From the NCBI RefSeq assembly GCF_000702005.1, contig NZ_KL370847.1:110116-174115 (forward strand): a stretch of 64,000 nucleotides of DNA. The letters run 5' to 3'. Made by a program: the position numbers and the translations under genes. Position 1 is the first letter of the stretch; each line of letters opens with the position of its first letter. Below the pieces are notes generated by a model. The model made no database searches. It was not told the DNA's origin and saw nothing but the letters and a program-made list of their open reading frames with translations. This stretch comes from Selenomonas sp. ND2010. Its GTDB lineage: Bacteria; Bacillota; Negativicutes; Selenomonadales; Selenomonadaceae. This document shows, piece by piece, positions 19,652 through 28,272 of the stretch.

Positions 19652-20899
19652 ATGAAGGTAATTGGTTCTCCCATGGGGATTGTTGAGTCTAGACGGCCGC
19701 GCGGTGGATTGGAAAAGCTTGGTCAGAGTGGCTTTGCTGAGACTGTGCTGGATTTTGGGCTGTTTGCGGGTGGTTTCGCTGTGAAAACGCGGCGGAGCGA
19801 GAGTGAGGCACACTGGCAGGAGTGGGCCAATCGATATGTTGAGGAGGCTAAGCGACAGGGAATGCCGCTTAGCCTGGCTTTTGCTCCGCATTTTCAGCCG
19901 GAGCAGACGATTGCCGATAGGGAAGAGCTGGAGAGAAGACTGGCGGAAATCTGCATCCAAAAGGCTGCGGAATATGGGATTGAGACTCTAGTGGTGTGCG
20001 GCTTGGCTGGTGGCAGTTATGCGGAGAATGCAGCGAAGAATCGTGAATACTTTCTGCGGCTGGGGCAAGTGGCGCAAGCGGTAAAGCTACGCTTGCTCGT
20101 GGTGAACAGCTACAGGGATATGAATGGTCATTTGGTGCGGGGCTTCTGTGGTGAGCCAGCGCAGGCGGTGGCATTTGTCGATGAAATCAATGCGGCGTTA
20201 GGGGCAGAGGTGTTGGGCTTTTGTCTTGATGCGGGGGTGTGTAACCTCATAGGAATCAATATGTATGATTTCGTGACTGCTTTGGGGGCACGCTTGCAGG
20301 CGGTTATCCTGCGGGAAAACGATGGCGTTCATGACGATTCGCTGCTGCCGTTTTCGTCGGCGCATGGCGGCGGTTCGCGCATGGATTGGCTGAATCTTAT
20401 CCGCGGATTGCGGGCAGTACATTTTTCTGGCGTTGCGGTACTGGATTTCCGGACGACGCTTACGGCTTTGTCAGGGTTGTTGCGTCCTGCGATGCTATCC
20501 TTTGCGCATAAGGTGGCAGAGTATCTGACCTGGCAGGTGCAGATGGAGGAATGTTTGCGGCGTTATTCCAGTCGGGTATTGTTTGGTGCGGGGAATATGT
20601 GCCGGGCTTATATGAAATGCTATGGCGAGGAATTTCCACCGCTTTATACTTGTGACAATAATCCGCAGGTCTGGGGGAAAGAGTTCTGTGGGCTTTTGGT
20701 GCATGCGCCGGAGGATTTACGGAGTTTGCCGGAGGATTGTGCGATATTTATCTGCAATATATATTATGAAGAAATCGAGCGACAGCTGCGGGATATGGGA
20801 CTGAAGAATCCCATTGAGCGGTTTAATGATGAGTTCATGCCGTCGTTTCATTTTGAGCGGCTAGAGTCGGATGCGTGGAAAGAGCAGGTGAAGGGATGA
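19652..20899 (+). CDS. Degenerate sugar-isomerase-like TIM barrel fused to a Rossmann module
   Basis: 415 residues. The first ~290 residues align with the neighbouring isomerase-like protein (20896): both share NGH, GAEVLGFC, NL-G and a W-LIRGL / W-FIRGL segment. Most metal-binding positions are changed here. The barrel's CIEN becomes LVVN, FDTGHAN becomes LDAGVCN, and HIHDND becomes ILREND. It is therefore probably not a metal-dependent isomerase and may be a binding or regulatory paralogue. The C-terminal ~110 residues are the locus Rossmann module (RVLFGAGNMCRAYM, YTCDNNPQVWG, DCAIFICNI). A GGGGAGG site precedes ATG, and its stop overlaps the next start (ATGA). Confidence 0.78.
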   Translation: MKVIGSPMGIVESRRPRGGLEKLGQSGFAETVLDFGLFAGGFAVKTRRSESEAHWQEWANRYVEEAKRQGMPLSLAFAPHFQPEQTIADREELERRLAEICIQKAAEYGIETLVVCGLAGGSYAENAAKNREYFLRLGQVAQAVKLRLLVVNSYRDMNGHLVRGFCGEPAQAVAFVDEINAALGAEVLGFCLDAGVCNLIGINMYDFVTALGARLQAVILRENDGVHDDSLLPFSSAHGGGSRMDWLNLIRGLRAVHFSGVAVLDFRTTLTALSGLLRPAMLSFAHKVAEYLTWQVQMEECLRRYSSRVLFGAGNMCRAYMKCYGEEFPPLYTCDNNPQVWGKEFCGLLVHAPEDLRSLPEDCAIFICNIYYEEIERQLRDMGLKNPIERFNDEFMPSFHFERLESDAWKEQVKG

Positions 20900-21840
20900 C
20901 GGTACGGGGAATTGGTGTACAGACGAAAGAGGCAATCGATGATGCCTGTCCGGGGATTGGTTTTCAGCTTTTGCGGGAGGCTGGGTTTTCGCATGTGGAT
21001 TTCAGTTTGAATGGTTATATGCGGAATACGGATATCTATAAAATGAAGAATAGCCATTTCTTTGACAAGTCAATGGCGGAGCTCGAGGCGTTTTTCCAGC
21101 CGCATAAGCAGGCGGCTGCGAAGATAGGCATCACGATTGGGCAGATGCATATGCCCTATCCTGCCTATGTGCCGCAGGGGAATAACGAGCTCAACCGTTA
21201 TCTATGGGAGGAAATGGCGCCCAAGAGTATGCAGCTTTGCAAGTTCTTTGACTGTCCGTATATCGTAATCCATGGGTTCAAGCTTACGTATTTCCTTGGT
21301 GCTGAGGAGGCCGAGTGGGCGGAGACGGAGCGGTTCATTCATTATCTGGCACCGATGGCCAAGGAGATGGGAATAACGGTCTGTATCGAGAATCTTTATG
21401 ACAACTTGAATGGCCATATCGTTGAGGGACCGTGCTGTAATGTGGATAAGGCTGTCGAGCGGATTGACCGCATCAATGAGCAGTATGGTGCTGAGGTGCT
21501 GGGCTTCTGTTTTGATACGGGTCATGCGAACCTGGTAGGCCTTGATTTCGAGTATTTTCTTACGCGGCTTGGTAATCGGCTGAAGGTGCTGCATATCCAT
21601 GATAACGATGGGCGGCTGGATCTGCATCAGATCCCCTTTACGTTCACGCGGACGCGGGAAAATGCATCGTCCACGGATTGGGAAGGTTTTATCCGTGGCT
21701 TGCAGAATATTGAGTATCAAGGTGTATTGAGTTTTGAAACGGCACCGGTGTTGACGGCATTTCCGGATGCGATGAAAGAGGATGCCTTGAAGTTTATTCA
21801 TAAGATTGGACAGTATTTTGCTACACGAATTTCTGTTTAA
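20896..21840 (+). CDS. Sugar phosphate isomerase/epimerase-like TIM-barrel protein
   Basis: 314 residues from ATG 20896, which overlaps the upstream stop as ATGA. It is an AP-endonuclease-2 / xylose-isomerase-like barrel with the metal ligands in place: CIENLYDN (Glu), FDTGHANLVG (Asp and His), LHIHDND (His) and FETAP (Glu). Such proteins isomerise or epimerise sugars, often in nucleotide-sugar or polyol routes. QMHMPYPAY near residue 90 also matches the family. Translational coupling to the degenerate paralogue at 19652 suggests the two work together, perhaps as a heteromer. It might supply an unusual sugar to the glycan. Confidence 0.8.
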   Translation: MTVRGIGVQTKEAIDDACPGIGFQLLREAGFSHVDFSLNGYMRNTDIYKMKNSHFFDKSMAELEAFFQPHKQAAAKIGITIGQMHMPYPAYVPQGNNELNRYLWEEMAPKSMQLCKFFDCPYIVIHGFKLTYFLGAEEAEWAETERFIHYLAPMAKEMGITVCIENLYDNLNGHIVEGPCCNVDKAVERIDRINEQYGAEVLGFCFDTGHANLVGLDFEYFLTRLGNRLKVLHIHDNDGRLDLHQIPFTFTRTRENASSTDWEGFIRGLQNIEYQGVLSFETAPVLTAFPDAMKEDALKFIHKIGQYFATRISV

Positions 21841-21865
21841 CTCATTTAGAGTATTTGAAGATATC

Positions 21866-21912
21866 TTGATTTCCTCCACTAACTATCATATAATTATAGT
21901 TAGTGGAGGAAA
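21866..21912 (+). promoter_or_regulatory. Promoter and operator palindrome of the second AbiE pair
   Basis: TTGATT (21866-21871) and TATAAT (21889-21894) are 17 bases apart. A perfect 17-bp inverted repeat brackets the -10: TTTCCTCCACTAACTAT at 21870-21886 and its complement at 21896-21912, with a 9-base spacer containing TATAAT. The right arm also contains the GGAGGA ribosome site for ATG 21918. AbiEi proteins are known to autorepress by binding inverted repeats, so this is a likely operator. Confidence 0.8.
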
Positions 21913-21917
21913 GTGAT

Positions 21918-22502
21918 ATGATTAGAACGACATATGATTTATTAGATTCTTTTTCTGGTTATGCCAATCCTGATATGAAAATCAAGCGAATGGTTCAGGA
22001 GGGGAATCTTTTTCGTTTGCGAAGAGGATTATATGTAACAACCACTAAAATTTCCTCATATCTAGTAGCAGGTGTTATATATGGGCCGTCGTATATCTCG
22101 TTTGAAACTGCGCTTTCAAGATATGGTTTGATTCCGGAGCGTGTTTACGCTTGTACCTCAGCTACTTTTCGGAAGAATCGTTCCAAGATATATAAAAATG
22201 ATTTGGGCGTTTTTACATATCGTGATATTCCTGCGGCTGCTTTTCCGCTTGGGGTTAAGTGTGAGAGGGAGAATGATATGTTTTATGCAATTGCATCGCC
22301 AGAAAAGGCATTATGCGATATGCTGTATGTTCAGAAACCCGTATATAGTCAAAAGGCATTGAGGGAATTGTTGTTTGCTGATTTGCGTATTGATGAGGAA
22401 GCTTTTGCGCAGCTAAATCGACAAGAGCTACAGCAGCTGGTGCCACGCTATAGACGGCGCACTTTGAATTTGCTAGGGGAATTATTGGACAAGGGGCGGT
22501 GA
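21918..22502 (+). CDS. AbiEi-type antitoxin and autoregulator
   Basis: 194 residues from ATG 21918, 7 bases after GGAGGA; the GTG at 21903 lies inside the operator palindrome and is unlikely. The N-terminal winged helix (GYANPDMKIKRMVQEG, LFRLRRGLYVT) and the body YISFETALSRYGLIPE and ASPEKALCDMLY are classic AbiEi features. AbiEi binds inverted repeats at its own promoter and counters the AbiEii nucleotidyltransferase. The toxin gene starts 4 bases after its stop. It is a different antitoxin family from the one at 18096, so the two pairs are not recent duplicates. Confidence 0.87.
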   Translation: MIRTTYDLLDSFSGYANPDMKIKRMVQEGNLFRLRRGLYVTTTKISSYLVAGVIYGPSYISFETALSRYGLIPERVYACTSATFRKNRSKIYKNDLGVFTYRDIPAAAFPLGVKCERENDMFYAIASPEKALCDMLYVQKPVYSQKALRELLFADLRIDEEAFAQLNRQELQQLVPRYRRRTLNLLGELLDKGR

Positions 22503-22506
22503 GCTG

Positions 22507-23376
22507 GTGGATACGTTATTGAATGACTATATGAAGTTCTATAAACCACAGACGGCGGATGACTATAGGAATGCGCTGAAAGAGATTGTCCAGGAGATTG
22601 CGTTATATGGATTGAGCCACAGTGATTTTTTTCAAAAAGCGGCTTTTTATGGTGGGACGTCATTGCGGATCTTTTACGGGCTGGATCGTTTTTCTGAAGA
22701 TATGGATTTTTCCCTAGCTGAGCCGAATGCGGACTTTTCGTTGGAGAAATATTTTTCCTATGTGGAGGAAGCTTTGGCAAGTCATGGCCTGGAAATGTCG
22801 GTTTCTAAAAAGATCAAGGCCAATCAAACCGACGTTCAGTCGGCATTTATCAAGGGCGAAACCATAATCCAATTGATTACGATATGGGATAAAGAGGAGC
22901 GTGGATTTCCAGGGATTGCACCACATGAGGTAATAAAAATCAAGATGGAGATTGATACGAATCCTCCTGCGGGCGCTTCGTATGATATCAAGTACGGCCT
23001 GCGCCCTGTTCCTTACATGGTTCGATTGTATGATGAACCGTCGTTGTTTGCCGGTAAATTACATGCTGTGCTTTGTCGAAATTGGCGAAACAGGGTAAAA
23101 GGGCGAGACATTTATGACTTTGTCTGGTATATTACGAATAGGACAAAGGTCAATCTGTTCCATTTACAAAAGCGCCTGGAGCAGACTGGACACTGGAATA
23201 AGGAAGATACTTTGACCATTCAGGATTTGAGGAATATGTTGGCTGAGAGATTTGATTCGATCGATTATGAACAGGCAAAGCAGGATGTGAGGAGTTTTAT
23301 CAAAACGGAAGAAAAATTGCAGCTTTGGGGAACAGATTTTTTTAGAGCTTTATCAAGCCAAGTAGAAGCGATATAG
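22507..23376 (+). CDS. AbiEii-type nucleotidyltransferase toxin
   Basis: 289 residues from GTG 22507. AAFYGGTSLRIFYGLDRFSEDMDFSL has the GG-[ST] loop and the DxD motif of the fold; IKMEIDTNPP and LFAGKLHAVLCR, then GRDIYDFVWY, are hallmarks of AbiEii proteins. It forms an operon with the AbiEi antitoxin 4 bases upstream. Expected role is type IV toxin activity with possible abortive phage defence. The GT41 gene follows after only 16 bases, so read-through from the AbiE promoter into the glycosylation genes is possible. Confidence 0.87.
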   Translation: MDTLLNDYMKFYKPQTADDYRNALKEIVQEIALYGLSHSDFFQKAAFYGGTSLRIFYGLDRFSEDMDFSLAEPNADFSLEKYFSYVEEALASHGLEMSVSKKIKANQTDVQSAFIKGETIIQLITIWDKEERGFPGIAPHEVIKIKMEIDTNPPAGASYDIKYGLRPVPYMVRLYDEPSLFAGKLHAVLCRNWRNRVKGRDIYDFVWYITNRTKVNLFHLQKRLEQTGHWNKEDTLTIQDLRNMLAERFDSIDYEQAKQDVRSFIKTEEKLQLWGTDFFRALSSQVEAI

Positions 23377-23392
23377 TTAAGGTGGTTGGGAT

Positions 23393-24979
23393 ATGGAAAA
23401 TGGGCGTCAGCGGTTAATCGAGGCTTATCGGAATGCGTTCCGCTTATGGAAACAAAGGCGTTTGATTGAGGCGGAAAAGTTGCTGGATGAGTTTTGGCAG
23501 CAAAGTAGCATGAAATCTTTGCGTGGGATGCTGCTTATGGCGTATATCCTGCGCGACCAGCAGAAGTATGTGTCAGAAGTCAAGGTGCTGGAGGAGCTGC
23601 TGGAACGTTTTGCGGATTCAGGTGAGGCAAAACTTTTGGCTGATGCCTGGAGTATGTTGGGCTCGGTGTTGCGGCGGCTTGGGGAGAGCGAGCTTTCGGT
23701 AGAAGCGTTTAAAAAATCTGTGGAGCTTGAGCCGGATAAGGAGCAGAAGCTCGTGGAGTGCAGTAATGCGCTATTTTCGGCCAATGCCATCGATGGTGTT
23801 ACTGCGGAATACATGCAGTCGCTATATGCGCTGTATCGTAAGTTGTTAGCAGATTTGGCGATAGAGCCGTATCCGGCGGCAGGCTGGCAGCATAAGAAGA
23901 TACGTGTGGGGTATTTGTCGGCTGATTTGCGGGATCATGCGGTGGCACAGTTTGTGCGGCCATTGTTTTGCCACTACGATGCGGCACGGTTTAGCGTTTA
24001 TGGGTACTCACTGGTGAGGCGGCCAGACGGAGTGACAAATGCCTTGCGGCAGGGCTGTGATGTCTGGCGGGATGTTTCGGATTGCTCGCTATCAGAGATT
24101 GCGCAGCAGATACGTGCCGATGAAATCGATGTGTTGGTGGATTTGGCGGGGCATTCGGCTGAGAATGCTTTGCCGATTTTCGCTTTCCAGCCGGCGCCGG
24201 TGCAGATTTCTGGCATTGGCTATTTCAATAGCACGGGGATGCAGCAGATGCAGGGCTTTTTATCGGATGTTTATTGTTCTCCGGAGGAATCTTCGCCATA
24301 CTTTACCGAAAAACTTTTGCGACTGCCACATAGCCATTTCTGCTATCAGCCTTTTAGCAGATTCCCTGCAGTGGGAAGTCTGCCATGCCTTAAAAACGGT
24401 TATGTGACCTTTGGCTGCTTCAATAATTTCGCCAAGGTCAATGATGGCATGCTATTGGTTTGGAAGGAAATCCTGCAGCGTGTGCCGGATTCGCGTTTGC
24501 TGCTTAAACACTCGCTTCTGGGGATTGAGGAGGGAATTTCCTATACACGGCAGCGTTTTGAGCGGCTCGGGATGCCGATGGAGCGCATCGAGTTTAGAGG
24601 ATTATCGAAGGATTATCTCGAACAATATAATGATATGGATATCGCTTTGGATACCAGTCCGTATCCAGGCGGTCTTACGACTTGTGAGGCTCTGTATATG
24701 GGCGTACCAGTGGTGACGCTCAAGGGCAATCGCCATGGGGCAAGATTCGGCTATAGTTTCCTAGCAAACTTGGGCTTGCAGGAACTGGTGGCTGAGGATG
24801 CGGAAGGCTATGTGGACATTGCCGTGAAGATTGCAGGCGACTCGGAATTGCTCTCATTGCTGCGGGCAAATCTTCGTCGGATGATGCAGGCGTCGCCGCT
24901 TATGGATGGCGATGTGTATATGCGGGCACTGGAAGCCTTGTATTGGCGGCTTCATGAAAAAAGGTGTTATGAGGCATAA
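23393..24979 (+). CDS. GT41 (SPINDLY / O-GlcNAc transferase-like) glycosyltransferase with TPR N-terminus
   Basis: 528 residues. The N-terminal ~130 residues contain TPR-like helices (WSMLGSVLRRLGESELSVEAF, split over two helices). The catalytic part is GT41: VGYLSADLRDHAVAQF, VDLAGHSAENALPIF with the conserved His, PAPVQISGIGYFNSTGM, FGCFNNFAKVND, and YPGGLTTCEALYMGVPVVTL for UDP binding. In bacteria these enzymes usually put sugars on Ser/Thr of proteins such as flagellin or adhesins, though some use other acceptors. No flagellin gene is visible here, so the target is unknown. A second GT41 gene at 30043 has closely similar motifs. Confidence 0.88.
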   Translation: MENGRQRLIEAYRNAFRLWKQRRLIEAEKLLDEFWQQSSMKSLRGMLLMAYILRDQQKYVSEVKVLEELLERFADSGEAKLLADAWSMLGSVLRRLGESELSVEAFKKSVELEPDKEQKLVECSNALFSANAIDGVTAEYMQSLYALYRKLLADLAIEPYPAAGWQHKKIRVGYLSADLRDHAVAQFVRPLFCHYDAARFSVYGYSLVRRPDGVTNALRQGCDVWRDVSDCSLSEIAQQIRADEIDVLVDLAGHSAENALPIFAFQPAPVQISGIGYFNSTGMQQMQGFLSDVYCSPEESSPYFTEKLLRLPHSHFCYQPFSRFPAVGSLPCLKNGYVTFGCFNNFAKVNDGMLLVWKEILQRVPDSRLLLKHSLLGIEEGISYTRQRFERLGMPMERIEFRGLSKDYLEQYNDMDIALDTSPYPGGLTTCEALYMGVPVVTLKGNRHGARFGYSFLANLGLQELVAEDAEGYVDIAVKIAGDSELLSLLRANLRRMMQASPLMDGDVYMRALEALYWRLHEKRCYEA

Positions 24980-24990
24980 GGAGGCAGCTT

Positions 24991-25830
24991 ATGAACATTC
25001 ATTTTTCGGGAAACAGATATGTCAGCGTATCGGGCGTTGAAGGGGGATTTATATCGGTTCCTGTTGAAATCGATTTAGATGCATCGGTAGATTTCTATCG
25101 ATTGCTTTGGCAAGAGCTGCCGATAGTGAATCCGCTGGGAAAGTCGTTCTGCCGTATCGGCCGGGAATATGATGGCGGTTATTTGATGTTGGATGATTTT
25201 CACGGGAAAGTTGCCTATTCCTTTGGAATCAATACGGATGTTTCCTGGGATGAAGATATAGCTAATCGTGGCTATGATGTTTATATGTATGACCACACAA
25301 TTAACGCCTTGCCGTATGAGCGGAAGGAATTCCATTGGTTCAAGAAAGGGCTGGCCGATAAGGCGGGGGATGAGTCGCCGCTGCACTTCCTGGATTGGTT
25401 CCTATGGAAAAACCAACATATGCAGGAGGAGCATATGTTATTGAAGATGGATGTGGAGGGCGCAGAATGGGGCGGCTTGGAGCAAGTAAATCCTTTGCTA
25501 TTGACTCAGTTCGACCAAATTGTGTTAGAGATACATGATTTGATCAAAGCGCATACCGACCAAAAGCGGGCGCAGATCTTAAGCGTGTTGCACAAACTGA
25601 ACCAGACCCATTATCTGGTGCATGTGCATGGGAACAATTGCGGTTTTGCACTCACGGTGGCAGGACAGGTGATACCAGATACTTTGGAGCTTACGCTGGT
25701 GAATAAGCAGCTGTATTCGGTGGATATGGAGGCGGCAGTGATCCTTCCACGTGAATTGGATCAGGCGAATGATCCAGCTCGGCCGGATTATGTACTAGGA
25801 GAACAGAGAAGAATCGGTCTGAAATCATAG
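24991..25830 (+). CDS. FkbM-like SAM-dependent methyltransferase
   Basis: 279 residues. GREYDGGYLML and YSFGINTDVSWDED resemble the SAM-binding region of the FkbM-related group, and LLKMDVEGAEWGGL is the FkbM signature D-V-E-G-A-E; IVLEIHDLI follows. Unlike the methyltransferase at 3654 it lacks the Rossmann module. It begins 12 bases after the GT41 stop behind a GGAGG site, so it may methylate the sugar added by that enzyme. The acceptor is an inference from position. Confidence 0.78.
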   Translation: MNIHFSGNRYVSVSGVEGGFISVPVEIDLDASVDFYRLLWQELPIVNPLGKSFCRIGREYDGGYLMLDDFHGKVAYSFGINTDVSWDEDIANRGYDVYMYDHTINALPYERKEFHWFKKGLADKAGDESPLHFLDWFLWKNQHMQEEHMLLKMDVEGAEWGGLEQVNPLLLTQFDQIVLEIHDLIKAHTDQKRAQILSVLHKLNQTHYLVHVHGNNCGFALTVAGQVIPDTLELTLVNKQLYSVDMEAAVILPRELDQANDPARPDYVLGEQRRIGLKS

Positions 25831-25856
25831 GATAGATAAGGAGTCGGGAGTAGAAC

Positions 25857-26972
25857 ATGATGCGACAGGATGGATTTGATTATTTGATTGTAGGCTCGGG
25901 TCTGTTTGGTGCGGTGTTTGCGCATGAAATGACGAAGCGGGGCAAGAAGTGCCTGGTGCTAGAGAAGCGTGAGGCCGTGGGCGGCAATATCCGCTGCGAG
26001 GAGCGGGATGGCATCAATGTGCATGTATACGGCGCACATATCTTCCATACGAATAACAAAGAAGTATGGCAGTATGTGAACCAGTTTGCGGACTTCAATC
26101 AGTATGTGAATTCGCCGGTGGCTAATTTCCGTGGGGAACTTTACAATCTGCCCTTCAATATGAATACGTTCCATGCCATGTGGGGCGTGACGACGCCGGC
26201 TGAGGCAGCGGCAAAGATTGCCGCGCAGCGGGCTGAGATAGAGGGTGAGCCGCGGAATCTCGAGGAGCAGGCCATCTCGCTGGTGGGCCGTGATATCTAT
26301 GAGAAGCTGATCCAGGGATATACGGAGAAGCAGTGGGGCCGCAAGTGTACCGAGCTGCCAGCCTTCATCATCAAGCGGCTGCCCGTGCGCTATACTTATG
26401 ACAATAACTATTTCAATGCACTGTATCAGGGAATCCCTATCGGTGGCTATAATAAGATCATCGCGGGATTGCTGGAGGGCATCGAGGTAAGGACTGGCGT
26501 CGACTATAATGCATCCCGAGGGGAGTATGAAGGCGTGGCTCGCAAGGTGGTCTATACAGGAGCCTTGGATGAATATTTTGCCTATCAGCTCGGGCGGCTG
26601 GAGTATCGCGGCCTGAAGTTTGAGACGGAGCGGCTGGAACAGGAAAATCATCAAGGTGTGGCGGTCATGAACTATACGGCGGCGGAAGTTCCGTATACCC
26701 GCATTATCGAGCACAAGCACTTTGAGTTCGGCACGCAGCCGGTAACCTATGTGACCCGCGAGTATCCGCAGGAGTGGAAGCCAGGCGAAGAGGCCTATTA
26801 TCCGGTCAATGACGAACGGAATCAGCAGCTTTATGAAAAATATGCCGAACTGGCGGCGAAGGAGGATAAGCTGATTCTTGGCGGCAGGTTGGCAATGTAT
26901 AAATACTACGACATGGATAAAGTCATCGAGACGGCATTGTCAGCGGTGAAGAGAGAAGCAGCTGAAGAATAA
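25857..26972 (+). CDS. glf: UDP-galactopyranose mutase
   Basis: 371 residues, the normal length for bacterial Glf. The FAD-binding N-terminus is YLIVGSGLFGAVFAHE, followed by LVLEKREAVGGN and GAHIFHTNN; FNMNTFHAMWG and YTEKQWGRKC are conserved active-site stretches, and VNDERN with GGRLAMYKYYDMD closes the family pattern. It converts UDP-galactopyranose to UDP-galactofuranose using reduced flavin. This means the locus can make a galactofuranose-containing glycan. Which nearby transferase uses UDP-Galf is unclear. GGAGT precedes the tandem ATG ATG start. Confidence 0.95.
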   Translation: MMRQDGFDYLIVGSGLFGAVFAHEMTKRGKKCLVLEKREAVGGNIRCEERDGINVHVYGAHIFHTNNKEVWQYVNQFADFNQYVNSPVANFRGELYNLPFNMNTFHAMWGVTTPAEAAAKIAAQRAEIEGEPRNLEEQAISLVGRDIYEKLIQGYTEKQWGRKCTELPAFIIKRLPVRYTYDNNYFNALYQGIPIGGYNKIIAGLLEGIEVRTGVDYNASRGEYEGVARKVVYTGALDEYFAYQLGRLEYRGLKFETERLEQENHQGVAVMNYTAAEVPYTRIIEHKHFEFGTQPVTYVTREYPQEWKPGEEAYYPVNDERNQQLYEKYAELAAKEDKLILGGRLAMYKYYDMDKVIETALSAVKREAAEE

Positions 26973-27000
26973 AGTAATAGTTTGCCAGGGGGTGAACCGG

Positions 27001-28272
27001 ATGGAGACTTTGGTGCAGGTGGCAGAGAAATATGCGCAAGGGGCAGATTTTGCCAAGTGGGATTGGCAAGGTCTTGTCCAGGCTTTCGAGCCGGTGTTTG
27101 CTAGGCAGGGCTTCCGTGACGAACACAGCAAGGGTCAGCAGCATATCCTGCTGATACGGCTGGATGCGATGGGGGATATGGTCCTTACGACAGCTTTTGT
27201 TCGGGAGGTACGGCGCAATCATCCGGCGGCGTATATCACGCTTTTGGTCAGTCCCGCAATCTATCCGTTGGTGCAGAAGTGTCCCTATGTCAATCGGATA
27301 TTGGTTCTTGATAAGCTGTTGTTCTACATCGACAAGAAAAGATTCTTTGCTGAGCTTTTGCAGCTTTGTGCAGAGAACTTCTGGTCTGAGCGCTATGCCA
27401 TCAGCATCTGCCCGCAATGGGGCGACGATAAGACAGCATCCCAACTGGCGGCATATCTGAGTGGTTCTAAAAGGCGTGTGGGATATAGCTGTAATGTCGA
27501 TACTGTATATGGATATCCAGTGAAAGACACTCGGATGGAATCGGCTTTGATGACGGATTCGTATGTCATTCCAGCAGATATCATCCATGAGGCAGAGCGG
27601 ATGCTGTATTTGCTGCGGCTGCTGGAAATGGATGTGGCAGACGAACGCATGGAAATCTGGTATAGTGAGGCCGATGTGCGTAGGGCAGAATGCTTGTTGC
27701 AGGAGGGGCGTCAGTCTGGCCGTTTTATGATGGCAATCGGTTTGGGGGCTGGCCAGGATAGCCGCAAATATCCTGTAGAAAAATATGCAGAGGCACTTCG
27801 GGAGATTGGCCGGAGGTGGGAGGTATATTTTGTCCTGCTGGGTGGAACGAAAGAGCAGGAAGAGGCCCAAAGTCTGCAGGCACTATTGCCGGAGGCGCTT
27901 ACCTGTAACCTGGCTGGGCAGACATCGGTTCTCGAGACGGCGGCAGTCTTGTCGTTTTGCGATATGTATATCGGCAATGATACTGGCGTCATGCATATGG
28001 CGGCGGCAGCTGGTTTGCCCGTTGTCATGGTTTCGCGGGAAGCGGATGATTTTTGTGGCAGTTTAGCGGGCGTGCTCAGTGAGAATCAAAGATTTGCGCC
28101 TTGGCAGACGAATTATGTAATCTGCTGCCCGGATGAGCAAATGGGTGATTGTGCGAAGGAATTGAATTATGGTGGCTGCAAAGAAAGATACAGTCATTGC
28201 ATCAAACAGGTAAAACCAGAGGATATCGTAAAAGCTGTAGCAATGTTGGCACAGACAGATGGAGGAATGTAA
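27001..28272 (+). CDS. GT9 (heptosyltransferase-like) glycosyltransferase
   Basis: 423 residues from ATG 27001, preceded by AGGGGTG at 26988; the in-frame GTG 26992 overlaps that ribosome site. The core starts ILLIRLDAMGDMVLTTAF, the family loop after the first strand, and the donor half has IGLGAGQDSRKYPVEKYAE, LLGGTKEQEEA and YIGNDTGVMHMAAAAGLP. The tail carries several cysteines (ICCPDEQMGDC, GGCKERYSHC) like the other GT9 gene at 1127. It has no Rossmann module. Expected to add a heptose or related sugar in the cytoplasm. Its stop overlaps the next start (TAATG). Confidence 0.87.
   Translation: METLVQVAEKYAQGADFAKWDWQGLVQAFEPVFARQGFRDEHSKGQQHILLIRLDAMGDMVLTTAFVREVRRNHPAAYITLLVSPAIYPLVQKCPYVNRILVLDKLLFYIDKKRFFAELLQLCAENFWSERYAISICPQWGDDKTASQLAAYLSGSKRRVGYSCNVDTVYGYPVKDTRMESALMTDSYVIPADIIHEAERMLYLLRLLEMDVADERMEIWYSEADVRRAECLLQEGRQSGRFMMAIGLGAGQDSRKYPVEKYAEALREIGRRWEVYFVLLGGTKEQEEAQSLQALLPEALTCNLAGQTSVLETAAVLSFCDMYIGNDTGVMHMAAAAGLPVVMVSREADDFCGSLAGVLSENQRFAPWQTNYVICCPDEQMGDCAKELNYGGCKERYSHCIKQVKPEDIVKAVAMLAQTDGGM

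Noticed and set aside
28149..28271. Earlier start for the methyltransferase-like gene at 28272
   Set aside because: The extra region is the 3' end of the GT9 gene in another frame; a TAATG overlap and GGAGGA mark the real start.
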